A DNA stretch of 64,000 nucleotides, from assembly GCA_033032865.1 (NCBI GenBank), contig JAWHQI010000019.1, forward strand, positions 17,526,001 through 17,590,000, in the 5' to 3' direction. This DNA is from Dactylorhiza incarnata (taxonomy: Eukaryota; Streptophyta; Magnoliopsida; Asparagales; Orchidaceae). This document shows positions 21,835 through 33,359 of this stretch, one piece after another (the stretch's first letter is position 1; each line of letters opens with the position of its first letter). Under the pieces are notes generated by a model. The model ran no database searches and was not told where the DNA came from. It saw nothing but the letters and a program-made list of their open reading frames with translations. The position numbers and the translations under genes are program-made.

Positions 21835-22040
21835 TCTGTGTTCGACGAAAGTCAAGCAGCGTTCGACGAACGTCGAACTCCGTTCGACGAAAGTTCTACA
21901 AGCTGCGTTCGACGAACTCCCTCTGCCCCTGCGTTCGACGAACATCGAACTCTGTTCGACGAAAGTTAAACAAGCTGCGTTCGACGAAAGCGCCATACCC
22001 AGCATTCGACGAAAGTCGAACTGCGTTCGACGAATCCCCA
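21835..22040. repeat. TTCGACGAA motif cluster in Athila 5' LTR
   Basis: Nine exact copies of TTCGACGAA at irregular 15-40 bp spacing, several followed by the complementary half GTCGAA so that local hairpins can form. They lie upstream of the TATA box. Confidence 0.85.
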
Positions 22041-22250
22041 AAGTCACGCCCATACTGCTGATAGACTGCCACCCACTGTCACGCCCGTGACACTGCAGGG
22101 TCACGCCCATGTGCAGGCAAGTTTGACCGCAGACCTTCCAGAAGACGGCGGATGCGACCCCTATAGCACGCGCAAATGTCACGCCCTAAGTCACGACCGT
22201 GACATCCAAGTCACGCCCGTGACCTAGGGCGTGTAAAAATAAAATTTTGC

Positions 22251-22260
22251 CTATAAATAG
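22251..22260 (+). promoter_or_regulatory. TATA box of the Athila 5' LTR
   Basis: CTATAAATAG, 637 bp into the LTR; the same sequence is at 30950 in the 3' LTR. Confidence 0.65.
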
Positions 22261-23929
22261 AGGGGCTCGGCTGAAGCATTTCCCATCCAAAGTTTGAGTG
22301 TTTTAATATTATATTGAGTTCTTTTGAGTGATTGTGAGTTCTCTTTATGCAATTAAGTTTATGTTCGTTTGTAATTTTGCCTTTTAGAAATAAAATGTTG
22401 TTTTCTCATTTGGATCATCTTCCTTTTCATTTATGTGAGTGTGTGTGTGTATCAGAATAGTTTTATTGCTTTCATAACTTAGTTTATTGCTTTCATAATT
22501 TAGTTTATTGCTTTCATAAACGTAGTTTATCGCTTTCTTTTAACGCTTTCTTTTAACGCTTTCTTTCGATTCAGTCATTTATTACAAGTAGAGTGCGTGA
22601 GTTTATGAGATAGTATTTTTCTTTTTTGTAACTTAGCTTTATTTCAGTCTTTATATAACTGCTATATACCACCCCCATCTTGAATAAGAGGCTAATTTAC
22701 TTTAGCACTTATTTAAGTCGGTTGGGATGGATATTATTTCTGCACCTTTATAAGTCTTTTCATTTCTATAGCACCCCCATCTTGAATAAGAGGCTAAGAA
22801 CTTTTTAGCGCTTGTTTAAGACGGTTGGGACGGATATTATTACTGCTTTTATATAAGTCTTTTTATTTCTCCTTTTTATCCGCTTAAGTAATTAAACATG
22901 TATTTTCTTAATTATGCCGTCTCCATTCCGATGAGTGGCTAATTTCCTTTAGCGCACAATGTCGAAGAGCGTTGGGACACAAAAATAGTCTTTCTAAAAA
23001 TAAAACATCTCTTTCTAAAATAATTAACGCTTAAGGTTTACCCTAGAATAACGTTGAGTGGAGCCACATAATCGATGCGTGGTTTTCATTTCCGTCGCCG
23101 TACACTAGTTAACCGAGAGGCTCGTGCGTACGGACTGATCGCTCAGGGGTAAAGAGAAGTGCGCTCTACCCTCGAGAGAGGATGAGGTAAGTCTCCCGAA
23201 TTGGAAGTAAAAACCCAATAGCGGGGTTCACAACATAAGGCGAGTATTAAGAAGATTCGATGGTCGAAAATTCATATTCTCAGGTGGGCGTACCCTCGAG
23301 AGAGGAGCGTTCATAATTATGAAACCTCCACGGCCAAGCCGTTTTAATGTTTTAAAAAAGTCATCTCTTTTACTTCTAATAAAGACTATTTTTGTCTCAA
23401 GGGAATTCGACATCGGGCGTTGTTATTATCATCGTTTAGAACTCTAGTTATACGCTTATTATTATCGTTTTTCTTTTAAAAACCCAACTAAAAACTTATT
23501 TCGATAAAATAATAGTTCATTCCTCAAAGTAGGTTAATCAACACGATCCGCGGAAATATACGACCTCGATATTTTCTAAAACAAAATATCCTGTATTACT
23601 CACGATAAGGTAACTTGCCTTTATTATATGGTTAATTCAGATAAAAAAATTACTTAAAAGCTTTTCAAACCAATTTAGTGCAAAACTCTCCCTTGCTATT
23701 TTTAAATTCAATAGAATTCGGCGTTGTAGCCGAGGTGTAATCGTCAATATTTCGAAAGCAGAAAAAGACCATTACTTCTAACTTTCGATAGGATAACGTT
23801 TAATTTCTCAAAGTAGAAGTACTTGCGAGACTCTTTGGAAACACCCGTCGAAATCTAATCTCATCAAATAAAGGTTAACCAAAACAAAGAAACAAGAAGC
23901 AAATCCGAATTTTTAAATCATCAAGTTTT

Positions 23930-23946
23930 TGGCGCCGTTGCCGGGG
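23930..23946 (+). other. Athila primer binding site (tRNA-Asp)
   Basis: TGGCGCCGTTGCCGGGG, six bases after the LTR end. The junction (ATCA, then AGTTTT, then the site) is identical to that of TRG-1. Confidence 0.88.
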
Positions 23947-24104
23947 ATAATAGGGTTGTTATTTGAAACAAGGAATTACTATTACTTTTATCATATATAT
24001 TAAAATATATAAAATATATATATATATATATCTACAAAAAAAATAAAAATAAAAATAAAATTATTACAAAAAGCCAAAAAAAAAATCATTTTTATTATTA
24101 GTAT

Positions 24105-25763
24105 ATGACCCGAGGAAACTCCTCGGACGATTCGAATATCCCTTTTGACCTCGAAATCGAGCGCACTCTTCACGAGCGCCTCCGACTTCGTGATCAAAAC
24201 TTACTCGAATTTCCCGAAGAGTTAGTCGGAGATAGTTACACTGAACCGATGGCCGGTCAAATTCCAGATGTGGCCCCACCACAGACCATGGCATATTATG
24301 TCAGGCCAAATCTGGAAGATACCAGATCGAGCATGACGCGCCCAACAGTGGCTAATAATAACTTTGAAATAAAATCTAGCATCATTCAAATGGTATAACA
24401 GTCAGTCCAATTTGATGGTTTGCCAGATGAGGATCCAAACTTACATCTTTCTAACCTTTTAGAAATATGCGATACATTTAAAATTAATGGCGTCACTGAC
24501 GACGCCATTCGTTTACGCTTATTTCCATTTTCGCTGCGAGCGAAGGCAAATGCGTGGTTAACTTCTCTTCCCAGAGGATCCATAACCACGTGGGCCCAAT
24601 TGACGGACACTTTTAACTAAATATTTCCCCCGTCAAAAACCACTAAGTTACGTACGGATATCGCCTCTTTCATTCAATACGATTCTGAGTCTCTTTATGA
24701 GACTTGGGAGCGTTTTAAAGAGTTCCTGCGTAGATGTCCTCATCATGCGCTGCCGTCCTGGCTACAGGTCCAGACGTTTTATAATGGCCTAAATTTTTCC
24801 ACGCAACAGATGATCGATGCAGCCGCCGGGGGAACGTTAAACAACAAAACCCCGGCGGCCACCCAAGCTCTGTTCGAGGAAATGGCCATGAACGCCTATC
24901 AATGGAATGCGCCTAGATCACGCCCTTCTAAACCAACTGGGATATATGAAGTGGATGCCACTTCTCTCTTAGCCTAATAAGTCGAAAGGTTAAGGAAGCA
25001 AGTGGCGGAGATAACTGCTTCCTCCTCCACACTCGTTTGGCTTAATAATAATAATAATAATAATATTTTTGTCGAAGAAACTGTAGATTACCTAGGCAAC
25101 CCAGTTAGACCCCCCTTCAAACCTAATAACGATCTGTATAGTAATAATTATAATCCGGGTTGGAGGAACCACCCAAATTTTTCCTGGAGCAATCCAAATA
25201 ATGCTCAGAGGCCCCCAAATGTGAACCCGCAAGGATTTCCGCAGGGATTTCCAAACGGATTTCAGCCTCCACCTCCAAAACCTTCACCGCTAGAAGATAT
25301 TTTTGCTAAATATGTTGCGTCCACCCAGTCAAATATCCGGAATATTACCGGATCGATTAAAAACTTGGAAAATCAGGTGGGACAGCTGGCAAAGATGGTC
25401 TCTGAGCGGCCATATGGATCTCTTCCAGGGAACACAGAGCCAAACCCGCGAGAAAATGCAAACGCCATAAACCTTCGGAGCGGCAAGGAGGTAATCTCCC
25501 CAAAACGGGTTGAGCCCAAGTTACATGTTTCGACACCGACCCCTCCACCCCCTCTCTCGATAGATAATACAACGAGTATTCCGACTGTGCCAAACGTTTT
25601 TAGCCCGTCCCTTCCTTATCCCTCAAAAATAGACAACGAGCGGAAGGACGAGCATTATAAAAAATTTCTACAAATTTTTAAACAAATCCATATAAATGTT
25701 CCTTTCTGCGAGGCACTCTCCCAAATGCCGAAATATGCGAAATATCAAGGAGTTGCTTTCTAA
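24105..25763 (+). pseudogene. gag: Athila gag
   Basis: The start codon at 24105 lies 160 bp after the primer site. The frame covers the N-terminal region, the Retrotrans_gag core (from NFEIKSSIIQMV to FEEMAMNAYQW) and the Pro/Asn-rich C-terminal part with NLENQVGQLAKM and AINLRSGKEV. It is broken by nonsense codons: one after IIQMV at about 24396 (TAA where CAA is expected), one after LTDTFN near 24618, and more near 24974. The last piece (from about 25002) is open to 25763 and has an N-repeat encoded by AAT repeats near 25045. The product would be the structural capsid protein; this copy cannot make it whole. Confidence 0.85.
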
Positions 25764-26260
25764 TAAAAAAGCGACTTGAAGTTGTTTCGTGTGTTTCCCT
25801 TAACGCGAAATGCTCGGCTGTCCTCCTTAACAAATTGCCACCAAAACTTAATGACCCTGGACGATTCTCCATCCCGTGCCTCTTTGGCAATATGTTAATA
25901 AAATACGCTCTAGCGGACCTGGGAGCTAGCATCAACTTGATGCCTTTCTCGCTTTTCAAAAAAACTTGATTTGGGCATCCCAAGCCCGACTAAGATGAGC
26001 ATCCAACTCGCGGATCGCTCGGTAAAGTACCCAATAGGGGTAGTGGAGGATGTTCTGGTCAAGGTCGACAATTTTATCTTCCCGGTAGACTTTGTCATCA
26101 TGGACATAGAGGAGGATGCTGAGGTGCCTATCATTCTCGGTCGCCCGTTCCTCGCAACCTCCCGCGCGTTAATCGATGTTAGTAATGGTCGCCTCCTCCT
26201 TCGGGTTGCAGACGATGAAGTTACTTTGCACATCAACCCCTCCATGCGGAACTCACTATC
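25764..26260 (+). pseudogene. Athila aspartic protease region
   Basis: The active-site segment [13 protein letters not shown] (Asp codon at 25916) is in a different frame from the downstream part (MSIQLADRSVKYPIGVVEDV, VPIILGRPFLAT), so there is a frameshift near 25965. DLGAS in place of DTGA/DSGA is usual for Athila. The domain would cleave the Gag-Pol polyprotein. Confidence 0.78.
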
Positions 26261-27455
26261 GAATGATGATTCCTGCTTTAATTTGGAATCCGCATTTGAG
26301 GATGAGCGTTCTTCTCTTTCGGAATTATTATCTATAATGATAAACGATTCGGATCTGGAAAATCAACCTCCTTTAGATGAATTGTCGCCAGATTCGCCCT
26401 TCGAGCCTTTCGATTCGAAAGAGTTAAAAATCTCCACATCTTATGAAGAACCCCCGGTCTTGGAGCTTAAGCAACTCCCCGACCATTTAAAATATGCTTT
26501 TCTAGCCGCGAACTTAAAACTTCCGGTTATAATATCATCTACTTTGACCGATTCAGAAACATCCGAATTGATTGAGGTTTTGTCTAAACATCGTCGTGCA
26601 ATTGCATGGCAAATTTCTGATATCAGGGGAATTAACCCCTCATTATGCTCCCACAAAATTTTTCTTGAAGAAAACCCCCGCAAAACTATTCAGCCTCAAC
26701 GACGACTTAACCCGAACATGTGGGAAGTCGTTAAGACTGAAATTATTAAACTCCGCGATGCGGGGATTATCTATCCTATATCCGACAGTACGTGGGTAAG
26801 TCCCGTACAAGTCGTCCCTAAAAAAGGCGGTATAACGGTCGTGGCAAACACGAATAACGAATTAATCCCAACTCGTACTGTTATGGGTTGGAGGGTGTGC
26901 ATCGATTACAGAAAACTAAATGATGCCACCAGAAAAGACCACTTCCCATTGCCATTTATTGATCAAATCCTAGAGCGTCTATCTGGTCATCCTTTCTATT
27001 GCTTTCTTGATGGTCTCTCGGGATTTTTCCAAATCCCTATTTCCCCCGAGGACCAAGAAAAACCACTTTTACTTGCCCTTTCGGCACCTTCGCATATCGA
27101 AGCATGCCGTTTGGCCTCTGCAACGCGCCAGCTACATTCCAACGATGTATGCTGGCAATATTTGGCGATCAAGTAGAAGATATAATGGACGTCTTCATGG
27201 ATGACTTCTCCGTCTTTGGAAGCTCTTTTGCAAATTGTCTAAAATATTTAGATAGAGTCCTTCAGCGGTGCGAAGAGACGAACTTAGTCTTGAACTGGTA
27301 GAAATGCAATTTTATGGTACGAGAGGGTTTAGTCCTCAGCCATAAAATTTCTTCCAAGGGGATGGAGGTCGATAAGGCCAAAGTCGCTATAATTGAACAA
27401 CTTCCTGTTCCTTCGAACGTCAAATCTATTAGAAGTTTTCTCGGCCACGCAGGTT
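26261..27455 (+). pseudogene. Athila reverse transcriptase, truncated
   Basis: The frame from 25971 continues through the linker (LKQLPDHLKYAFL, AIAWQISDIRGI) into RT (WRVCIDYRKLNDATRKDHFP, PFYCFLDGLSGFFQIPI). A frameshift near 27075-27100 moves to MPFGLCNAPATFQRCM and the catalytic FMDD (27197-27208). A stop follows at about 27299, and the motif [11 protein letters not shown] ends abruptly at 27455, where the inverted block begins. The RT thumb and connection and the first part of RNase H are missing. Confidence 0.85.
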
Positions 27456-29130
27456 TTTTTGTTTTTTGAAAAAAAAAAATTTGTTTGTTTAAATGAAAAT
27501 GGTAAAACACCCCCATACTTAAAACCCAACATTGTCCCCAATGTTGTAATGTAAGTATGAAGAAAAGAAAATAGAAGTGCAATATATACAAAAGGAAAGA
27601 GGGAGCAAAAAGGCTTCCCTGAAATAAAGCTGGCGGGGCCGTAAGAAACCCTGCAAAAATAGATAAAAAGCATAATAAAAATATTAGATAAATATGGGGT
27701 GCCTCCCACGAGCGCTTTGTTTACCGTCGCGTAGCTTGATGCATTTGGCGTGGTGAGATTATAATTTAAGGATTTAGTATTTTCGTCCACTGGATCCCCC
27801 GCAAGATAAAGTTTTAAACGATGCCCGTTAACTTTAAATTCGCCTCTTTCGGGGTGAGAGATAAGAACGGTCCCATACGGCCAAACCTCTTTGACCTTAA
27901 AGGGGCCGGACCATCGGGATTTTAACTTACCCGAAAAAAGACGAAGGCGTGAATTATATAGATGGACAAGATCGCCCGGCGCAAATGTTTTGGGAAATTT
28001 TATTTTCCGATCATGGTAGAACTTAGAACGCTCCTTATAAAATTTATTACTCTCATAAGCGTTCACACGCCATTCACCGAGTTCATTTAGTTGGAATTTC
28101 CTATTCTCGGAGGCTAAGTTCGAATAGAGATTTAAAAATTTTAAGGCCCAAAAAGCGCGGTTCTCTAACTCTACAAGTAAATGACACGCTTTGTCGTAGA
28201 CTAATCGATAGGGCGTACAACCGATAGCGGTATTGTATGTCGTACGATATGCCCACAACGCGTCGTCGAGTTTGACGGACCAATCTTTCCTATTTAAAGA
28301 AACAGTTTTCTCCAAAATGCGTTTAATCTCGCGATTTACTACCTCTACTTGGCCACTTGTTTGGGGGTGATAGGCGGTGGCGAGCTTATGCGTGACGCCG
28401 TACTTAGATAAAATTTTGAAAACTGGGCATTGCAGAAGTGCGTACCCCTATCGCTTACTATTGCACGGGGCGTGCCAAAGCGAGAAAATTATTTTTTTAG
28501 AAAATGGACGACGACTCGTGCATCATTGGTGGGCAGAGCTTGCGCTTCCGCCCACCTAGATACGTAGTCAACCGCCACTAAAATATACCGATTATTAAAA
28601 GAAGAAGGTAGGGGGCCTATAAAATCGATGCCCCACAGATCGAAGATTTCGCACTCGAGAAAAGGGTTTTGGGGCATCTCGTCACGACAAGAGATTTTAC
28701 CCGACCGCTGGCAGCTATCGCATTTACTCACAAAAGTGTGAGCATCCTTAAAGAGAGTGGGCCAATAAAAGCCCGACTCTAACGCTTTCCGCGCGGTCCG
28801 GTTGGCTTGATAATGCCCTCCAGCCGGACCCTCATCGCAGTGTCACAAAATTTGTGCACCCTCCTCGCTTAAAACACATCTTCGCACCACTTGGTCTGCA
28901 CAGACTCGAAAGAGAAAGGGGTCCTCCCAAAAGTAGTTTTTCAAATCAGAAAAGAATTTTTTCTTTTGCTGAGTCGAAAAATCTTTTGAAAGGACCCGTG
29001 CGACTAGATAGTTCGCATAATCTGCGAACCAGGGGGTGGAAGAAGTTTTTATATTATTTAACATTAAAAGGCGCTCTTCAGGAAATCGAAAAGCAAATTT
29101 TTTATTTAAAGGCGCTCTTCAGTTAATTTT
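27456..29130 (-). pseudogene. Athila RNase H end and integrase, in an inverted block
   Basis: Read on the minus strand from about 29126: the end of the RNase H/spacer region (PWFADYANYLV), the integrase zinc-binding region ([10 protein letters not shown] at about 28725), the catalytic core ([28 protein letters not shown]), the later core ([19 protein letters not shown]) and the C-terminal domain ([25 protein letters not shown]). The usual post-pol sequence of Athila (ACATTGGGGACAATGTTGGG, then TTTTAAGTATGGGGGTG) follows at about 27540-27500. There is at least one frameshift between 28489 and 28316. The block is oriented opposite to gag and RT, so it was inverted as a unit. About 0.5-1 kb of RT/RNase H is missing at the left join. 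Confidence 0.85.
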
Positions 29131-30352
29131 TTTTTTAACTGTCATAATACAAAAAATAAAAAAAAATGTTTAAAACCACAAAAAAATAAAAAAAAATATG
29201 TATTTCTTTTTTTTTACTGTCATAATACAAAAAATTACAAAAATCCAAAAAAAAAATTTAGCAAAACCCCAAAACTTTTCCAAAATATATATATATATAA
29301 CTATATAGTAGTAGAAAAAAAAACAAACAAAAATCCAAAAAATAATAAACCCTACTTTACTTTTATTCTTAAAGCATTTAGTTTCGAGAGTATATGTTTG
29401 TGGATTTTTAGAATCGCTAGTTTTACAATTTGTTTATTTATCTAAGATCGATAGATTTAAACGTTCGGAGTTAAGTTTTAAAGAATATCTTGTGTTTTTA
29501 ATTTAAATAGAGGCTTTGTTATCAAGCACTACTTCTACTAACTAAAATAGAGACATGTGTATTATGTTGGCAAAACAACTTTAGACTGCAATTATCCCTA
29601 CTTTATGTCTTCAGGAATCTAGGAATATTCAAATTACTAAGGTTGCTCTCAAAACTTTTTTTATTATTCTAGAATATCTCTTGAAAACCCCTTGTATGCA
29701 CCAATTTAGCATGAAAAATAAAAAATTAAAAGAATAAAAAGATCTTATGTCAATGGGAATAAAAATATTCCGTAAACATAGACACCCAATATTGTTAAAA
29801 GAGATCCTATGTCAATGGGAATTAAAAATTCCGTAAACACAGGCATTGGGTTAATTAAAAAGGTCAATTTTCCCTCGTACATCAATGATGGGAGTCAAAG
29901 GAAACTATATAAGAGGGGTGAGAGGATAAAATTCATCACCTCTAATTGAAGTACTCTTCTTTTTGACAAGGCTTTTTACCCCTTTTCCCTTAGCCACATT
30001 ATTGTTTCTAGTTTTAATTCAAAAAATCATTTGAGAGCATAATTAGTAACTTATATTTTTCCTTCATGTTTCTTTAAACAAAGGTTATTATAATTTCGAT
30101 CTAATCTCGTTTACTAATGATTGCAATTTTGTTTGCTATTTGGTTAATTAAGAAGTCTTTTGGCTAGGACATTTCTTTCTACTTAAATCATTTGCATAAT
30201 TTAGGACTTAACTCTTATTACTCCGAATTTTTATTTTTCAGTCTCTTATGATTAAAATAAAACGATAGATAAAAATTAGAACTTATGTTAATCCCATATA
30301 AATCTCTCTTATTTTTGCTCTGTAATAGCAAAAGCTTAAGTATGAGGGTATT
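29131..30352 (+). other. Athila 3' non-coding region
   Basis: Strongly AT-rich, with A- and T-runs at 29150-29350. A roughly 75-bp imperfect duplication at 29740-29855 is built on TATGTCAATGGGAAT and TTCCGTAAACA. A polypurine-like tract (TATGAGGGTA at 30341) lies before the LTR. No env-like ORF and no transmembrane-rich frame is visible. Confidence 0.6.
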
Positions 30353-32613
30353 TGATAAGTAATAAAATATATGTATTTTAGTATGATTATTAGTATAATT
30401 TTAATTAATATTGTAAATTTTCTATGTAAATTAAGAATAAATTGCTTGTTTTATTATTTTCCTTACTAACTTAGTTTTATTTTTTTTTTGCAGATTTTGG
30501 CAATTTTTGTCAAGTCACACCCTAAGTCACGCCCGTGACCCAAGGGCGTGTAATCTGCATTCGACGAAAGTCAAGCTGCGTTCGACGAATGTCGAACTCC
30601 GTTCGACGAAAGTTCTACAAGCTGCGTTCGATGAACTCCCTCCGCCCCTGCGTTCGACGAACATCGAACTCCGTTCGACGAAAGTTCAACAAGCTGCGTT
30701 TGACGAAAGCACCATCCCCAACGTTCGACGAAAGTCGAACTGCGTTCGACGAATCCCCAAAATCACGCCCATGCTGCTGATAGACTGCCTCCCACTATCG
30801 CGCCTGTGACACTGCAGGGTCACGCCCATGTGCCGCCAAGTTTGACCGCAGACCATCCAGAAGATGTCGGATGCGACCCCTATAGCACGCGCAAATGTCA
30901 CGCCCTAAGTCACGGCCGTGACCTAGGGCGTGTAAAAATAAAATTTTGCCTATAAATAGAGGGGCTCGGCTGAAGCATTTCCCATCCAAAGTTTGAGTGT
31001 TTTAATGTTATATTGAGTTCTTTTGAGTGATTGTGAGTTCTCTTTATGCAATTAAGTTTATGTTCGTTTGTAATTTTACCCTTTTAGAAATAAAATGTTG
31101 TTTTCTCATTTGGATCATCTTCCTTTTCATTTATGTTAGTGTGTGTGTGTGTATGAGAATAGTTTTATTGCTTTCATAACTAAGTTTATTGCTTTTATAA
31201 TTAAGTTTATTGCTTTCATAAACGTAGTTTATCGCTTTCTTTTAACGCTTTCTTTCGATTCAGTCTTTTATTACAAGTAGAGTGCGTGAGTTTATGAGAT
31301 AGTATTTTTCTTTTTTGTAACTTAGCTTTATTTCAGTCTTTATATAACTGCTATATACCACCCCCATCTTGAATAAGAGGCTAATTTACTTTAGCACTTA
31401 TTTAAGTCGGTTGAGACGGATATTATTTCTGCACCTTTATAAGTCTTCATTTCTATACCACCCCCATCTTGAATAAGAGGCTAAGAACTTTTTAGCGCTT
31501 GTTTAAGACGGTTGAGACGAATATTATTACTGCTTTTATATAAGTCTTTTTATTTCTCCTTTTTTAGCCGCTTAAGTAATTAAACTTGTATTTTCTTAAT
31601 CATGCCGTCTCCATTCCGATGAGTGGCTAATTTCTTTTAGCGCACGATGTCGAAGAGCATTGGGACACAAAAATAGTCTTTCTAATAATAAAACATCTCT
31701 TTCTAAAAGAATTAACGCTTAAGGTTTACCCGAGAATAACGTTGAGTGGAGCCACATAATCGATGTGTGGTTTTCATTTCCGTCTCCATACACTAGTTAG
31801 CTGAGAGGCTCGTGCGTACGGACTGATCGCTCACGGGTAAAGAGAAGTGCGCTCTACCCTCGAGAGAGGATGAGGTAAGTCTCCCGAATTGGAAGTAAAA
31901 AACCCAATAGCGGGGTTCACAACATAAGGCGAGTATTAAGAAGATTCGATGGTCGAAAATTCATAATCTCAGGTGGGCGTACCCTCGAGAGAGGAGCGTT
32001 CATAATTATGGAACCTCCACGGCCAAGCCGTTTTAATGTTTTAAAAAAGTCATCTCTTTTACTTCTAAAAAAGACTATTTTCGTCTCAAGGGAATTCGAC
32101 ATCGGGCGTTATTATTATCATTATTTAGAACTCTAGTTATACGCTTATTATTATCGTTTTTCTCTTAAAAACCCAACTAAAAACTTATTCCGATAAAATA
32201 ATAGTTCATTCCTCAAAGTAGGTTAATCAACATGATCCGCAGAAATATACGACCTCGATATTTTCTAAAACAAAATATCCTGTATTACTCACGATAAGGT
32301 ATACTTCCCTTTATTATTTGGTTAATTCGGATAAAAAAATTACTTAAAATCTTTTCAAACCAATTTAGTGCAAAACTCTCCTTTGCTATTTTTAAATTCA
32401 ATAGAATTCGGCATTGTAGCCGAGGTGTAATCGTCAATATTTCGAAAGCAGAAAAAGACCGTTACTTCTATCTTTCAATAGGATAACGTTTAATTTCTCA
32501 AAGTAGAAGTACTTGCAAGACTCTTTGGAAACACCCGTCGAAATCTAATCTCATCAAATAAAGGTTAACCAAAATAAAGAAACAAGAAGCAAATCCGAAT
32601 TTTTTAATCATCA
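30353..32613 (+). repeat. Athila 3' LTR
   Basis: 2,261 bp, aligned end to end with the 5' LTR apart from small indels and substitutions. It shares the TTCGACGAA cluster (30560-30765) with two motifs mutated, and has a TATA box at 30950-30959. Confidence 0.9.
30950..30959 (+). promoter_or_regulatory. TATA box of the Athila 3' LTR
   Basis: CTATAAATAG; it could drive read-through into TRG-3, antisense to the TRG-3 ORF. Confidence 0.55.
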
Positions 32614-32618
32614 ATTAT
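32614..32618. repeat. Athila target site duplication, right
   Basis: ATTAT, matching 21609-21613; TRG-3 sequence resumes immediately after it. Confidence 0.85.
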
Positions 32619-33359
32619 CCTTCCTCCCGACTTGAGTAATACGAGGCTAACGAACGTCTACACACATTCCTATGCTACCGTTTGATTCATACCAGATTCA
32701 CAAATTTTTGAGTGTAGTAAACAATATCTACGCTAATAGTAAGGTATAAACTAAAAGCATACAAAGAAATTGACTCTACATAAATTTCTATGCAAGACAT
32801 GAGCACTCGACTAGGAGCACTACTGGAGTCAACACTTTACTCTGACTCACAGTCCTAAGCCAGCACAGCAATTTTCCAAATGACGCACAAGAAATAAATA
32901 GAGCTCACGACGTTTTAAGGGTTATGCACGCGCTCATGTGGGTGCTGTGATGTGCGGTGAAAATGAACAACTACAATATTATTGAAATAAAATCTTCTAG
33001 CATGCTATGCAATAGTGCACGTGAGTGGGCACAGAAAATAGCTCTCCCCCAGACTTAAACTAAACCATCCAACACAATATATGCTATGAAATTCAAAATA
33101 ATGCTAAGGGAAGAGAGTACCCAATGCTCAGCAAGTGAGCATACCAGAAGACGCATGTACACCAAGACAAAGCTGCAGCATCCGCCATCCAGAAAAAGGA
33201 CCTGCAGGGGTGAGCTCCGCAAAAACAAAAGAAAATGTACATACTAAAATGAAATATCACTAACTAAACTAAACTAGATAAAATAAAAATGCAGGAAGAG
33301 TAAGATAACTACTGGGGTTATTGTCATCCCAGCACGACTTGTTCAGAACTTTAAGAGAT
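32619..33359 (-). other. TRG-3 non-coding interior, part 2
   Basis: It continues the alignment with TRG-1 (about 2270-3010) after the Athila insertion. It contains the polypurine-tract-like motif at 33041-33058 and the conserved block 33100-33350 below the ORF stop. No ORF. Confidence 0.75.

Larger units (their letters stand above)
21614..23923 (+). repeat. Athila 5' LTR
   Basis: 2,310 bp, TG..CA. It contains nine TTCGACGAA motifs (21840-22035), GTCACG(C/G)CCGTGAC near-palindromes around them, and a TATA box at 22251-22260. Confidence 0.9.
21614..32613 (+). mobile_element. Athila-like Ty3/gypsy retrotransposon with internal inversion
   Basis: An 11.0-kb element with LTRs of 2,310 and 2,261 bp (TGATAAGTAATAAAATA ... 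ATCATCA), a tRNA-Asp primer site, gag, protease and reverse transcriptase on the plus strand, and integrase on the minus strand in an inverted block (27456 to about 29130). The gag landmarks ([44 protein letters not shown]) and the protease [10 protein letters not shown] are typical of the Athila lineage. No env-like ORF is seen downstream. Target duplication ATTAT. Confidence 0.88.

Noticed and set aside
21797..22090. ORF with repeated FDE/STK-type peptides in the Athila LTR
   Set aside because: It translates the TTCGACGAA cluster; overlapping frames are equally open.
29131..30352. Possible env-like gene of the Athila element
   Set aside because: No frame of useful length, no signal peptide or membrane segment; strongly AT-rich.
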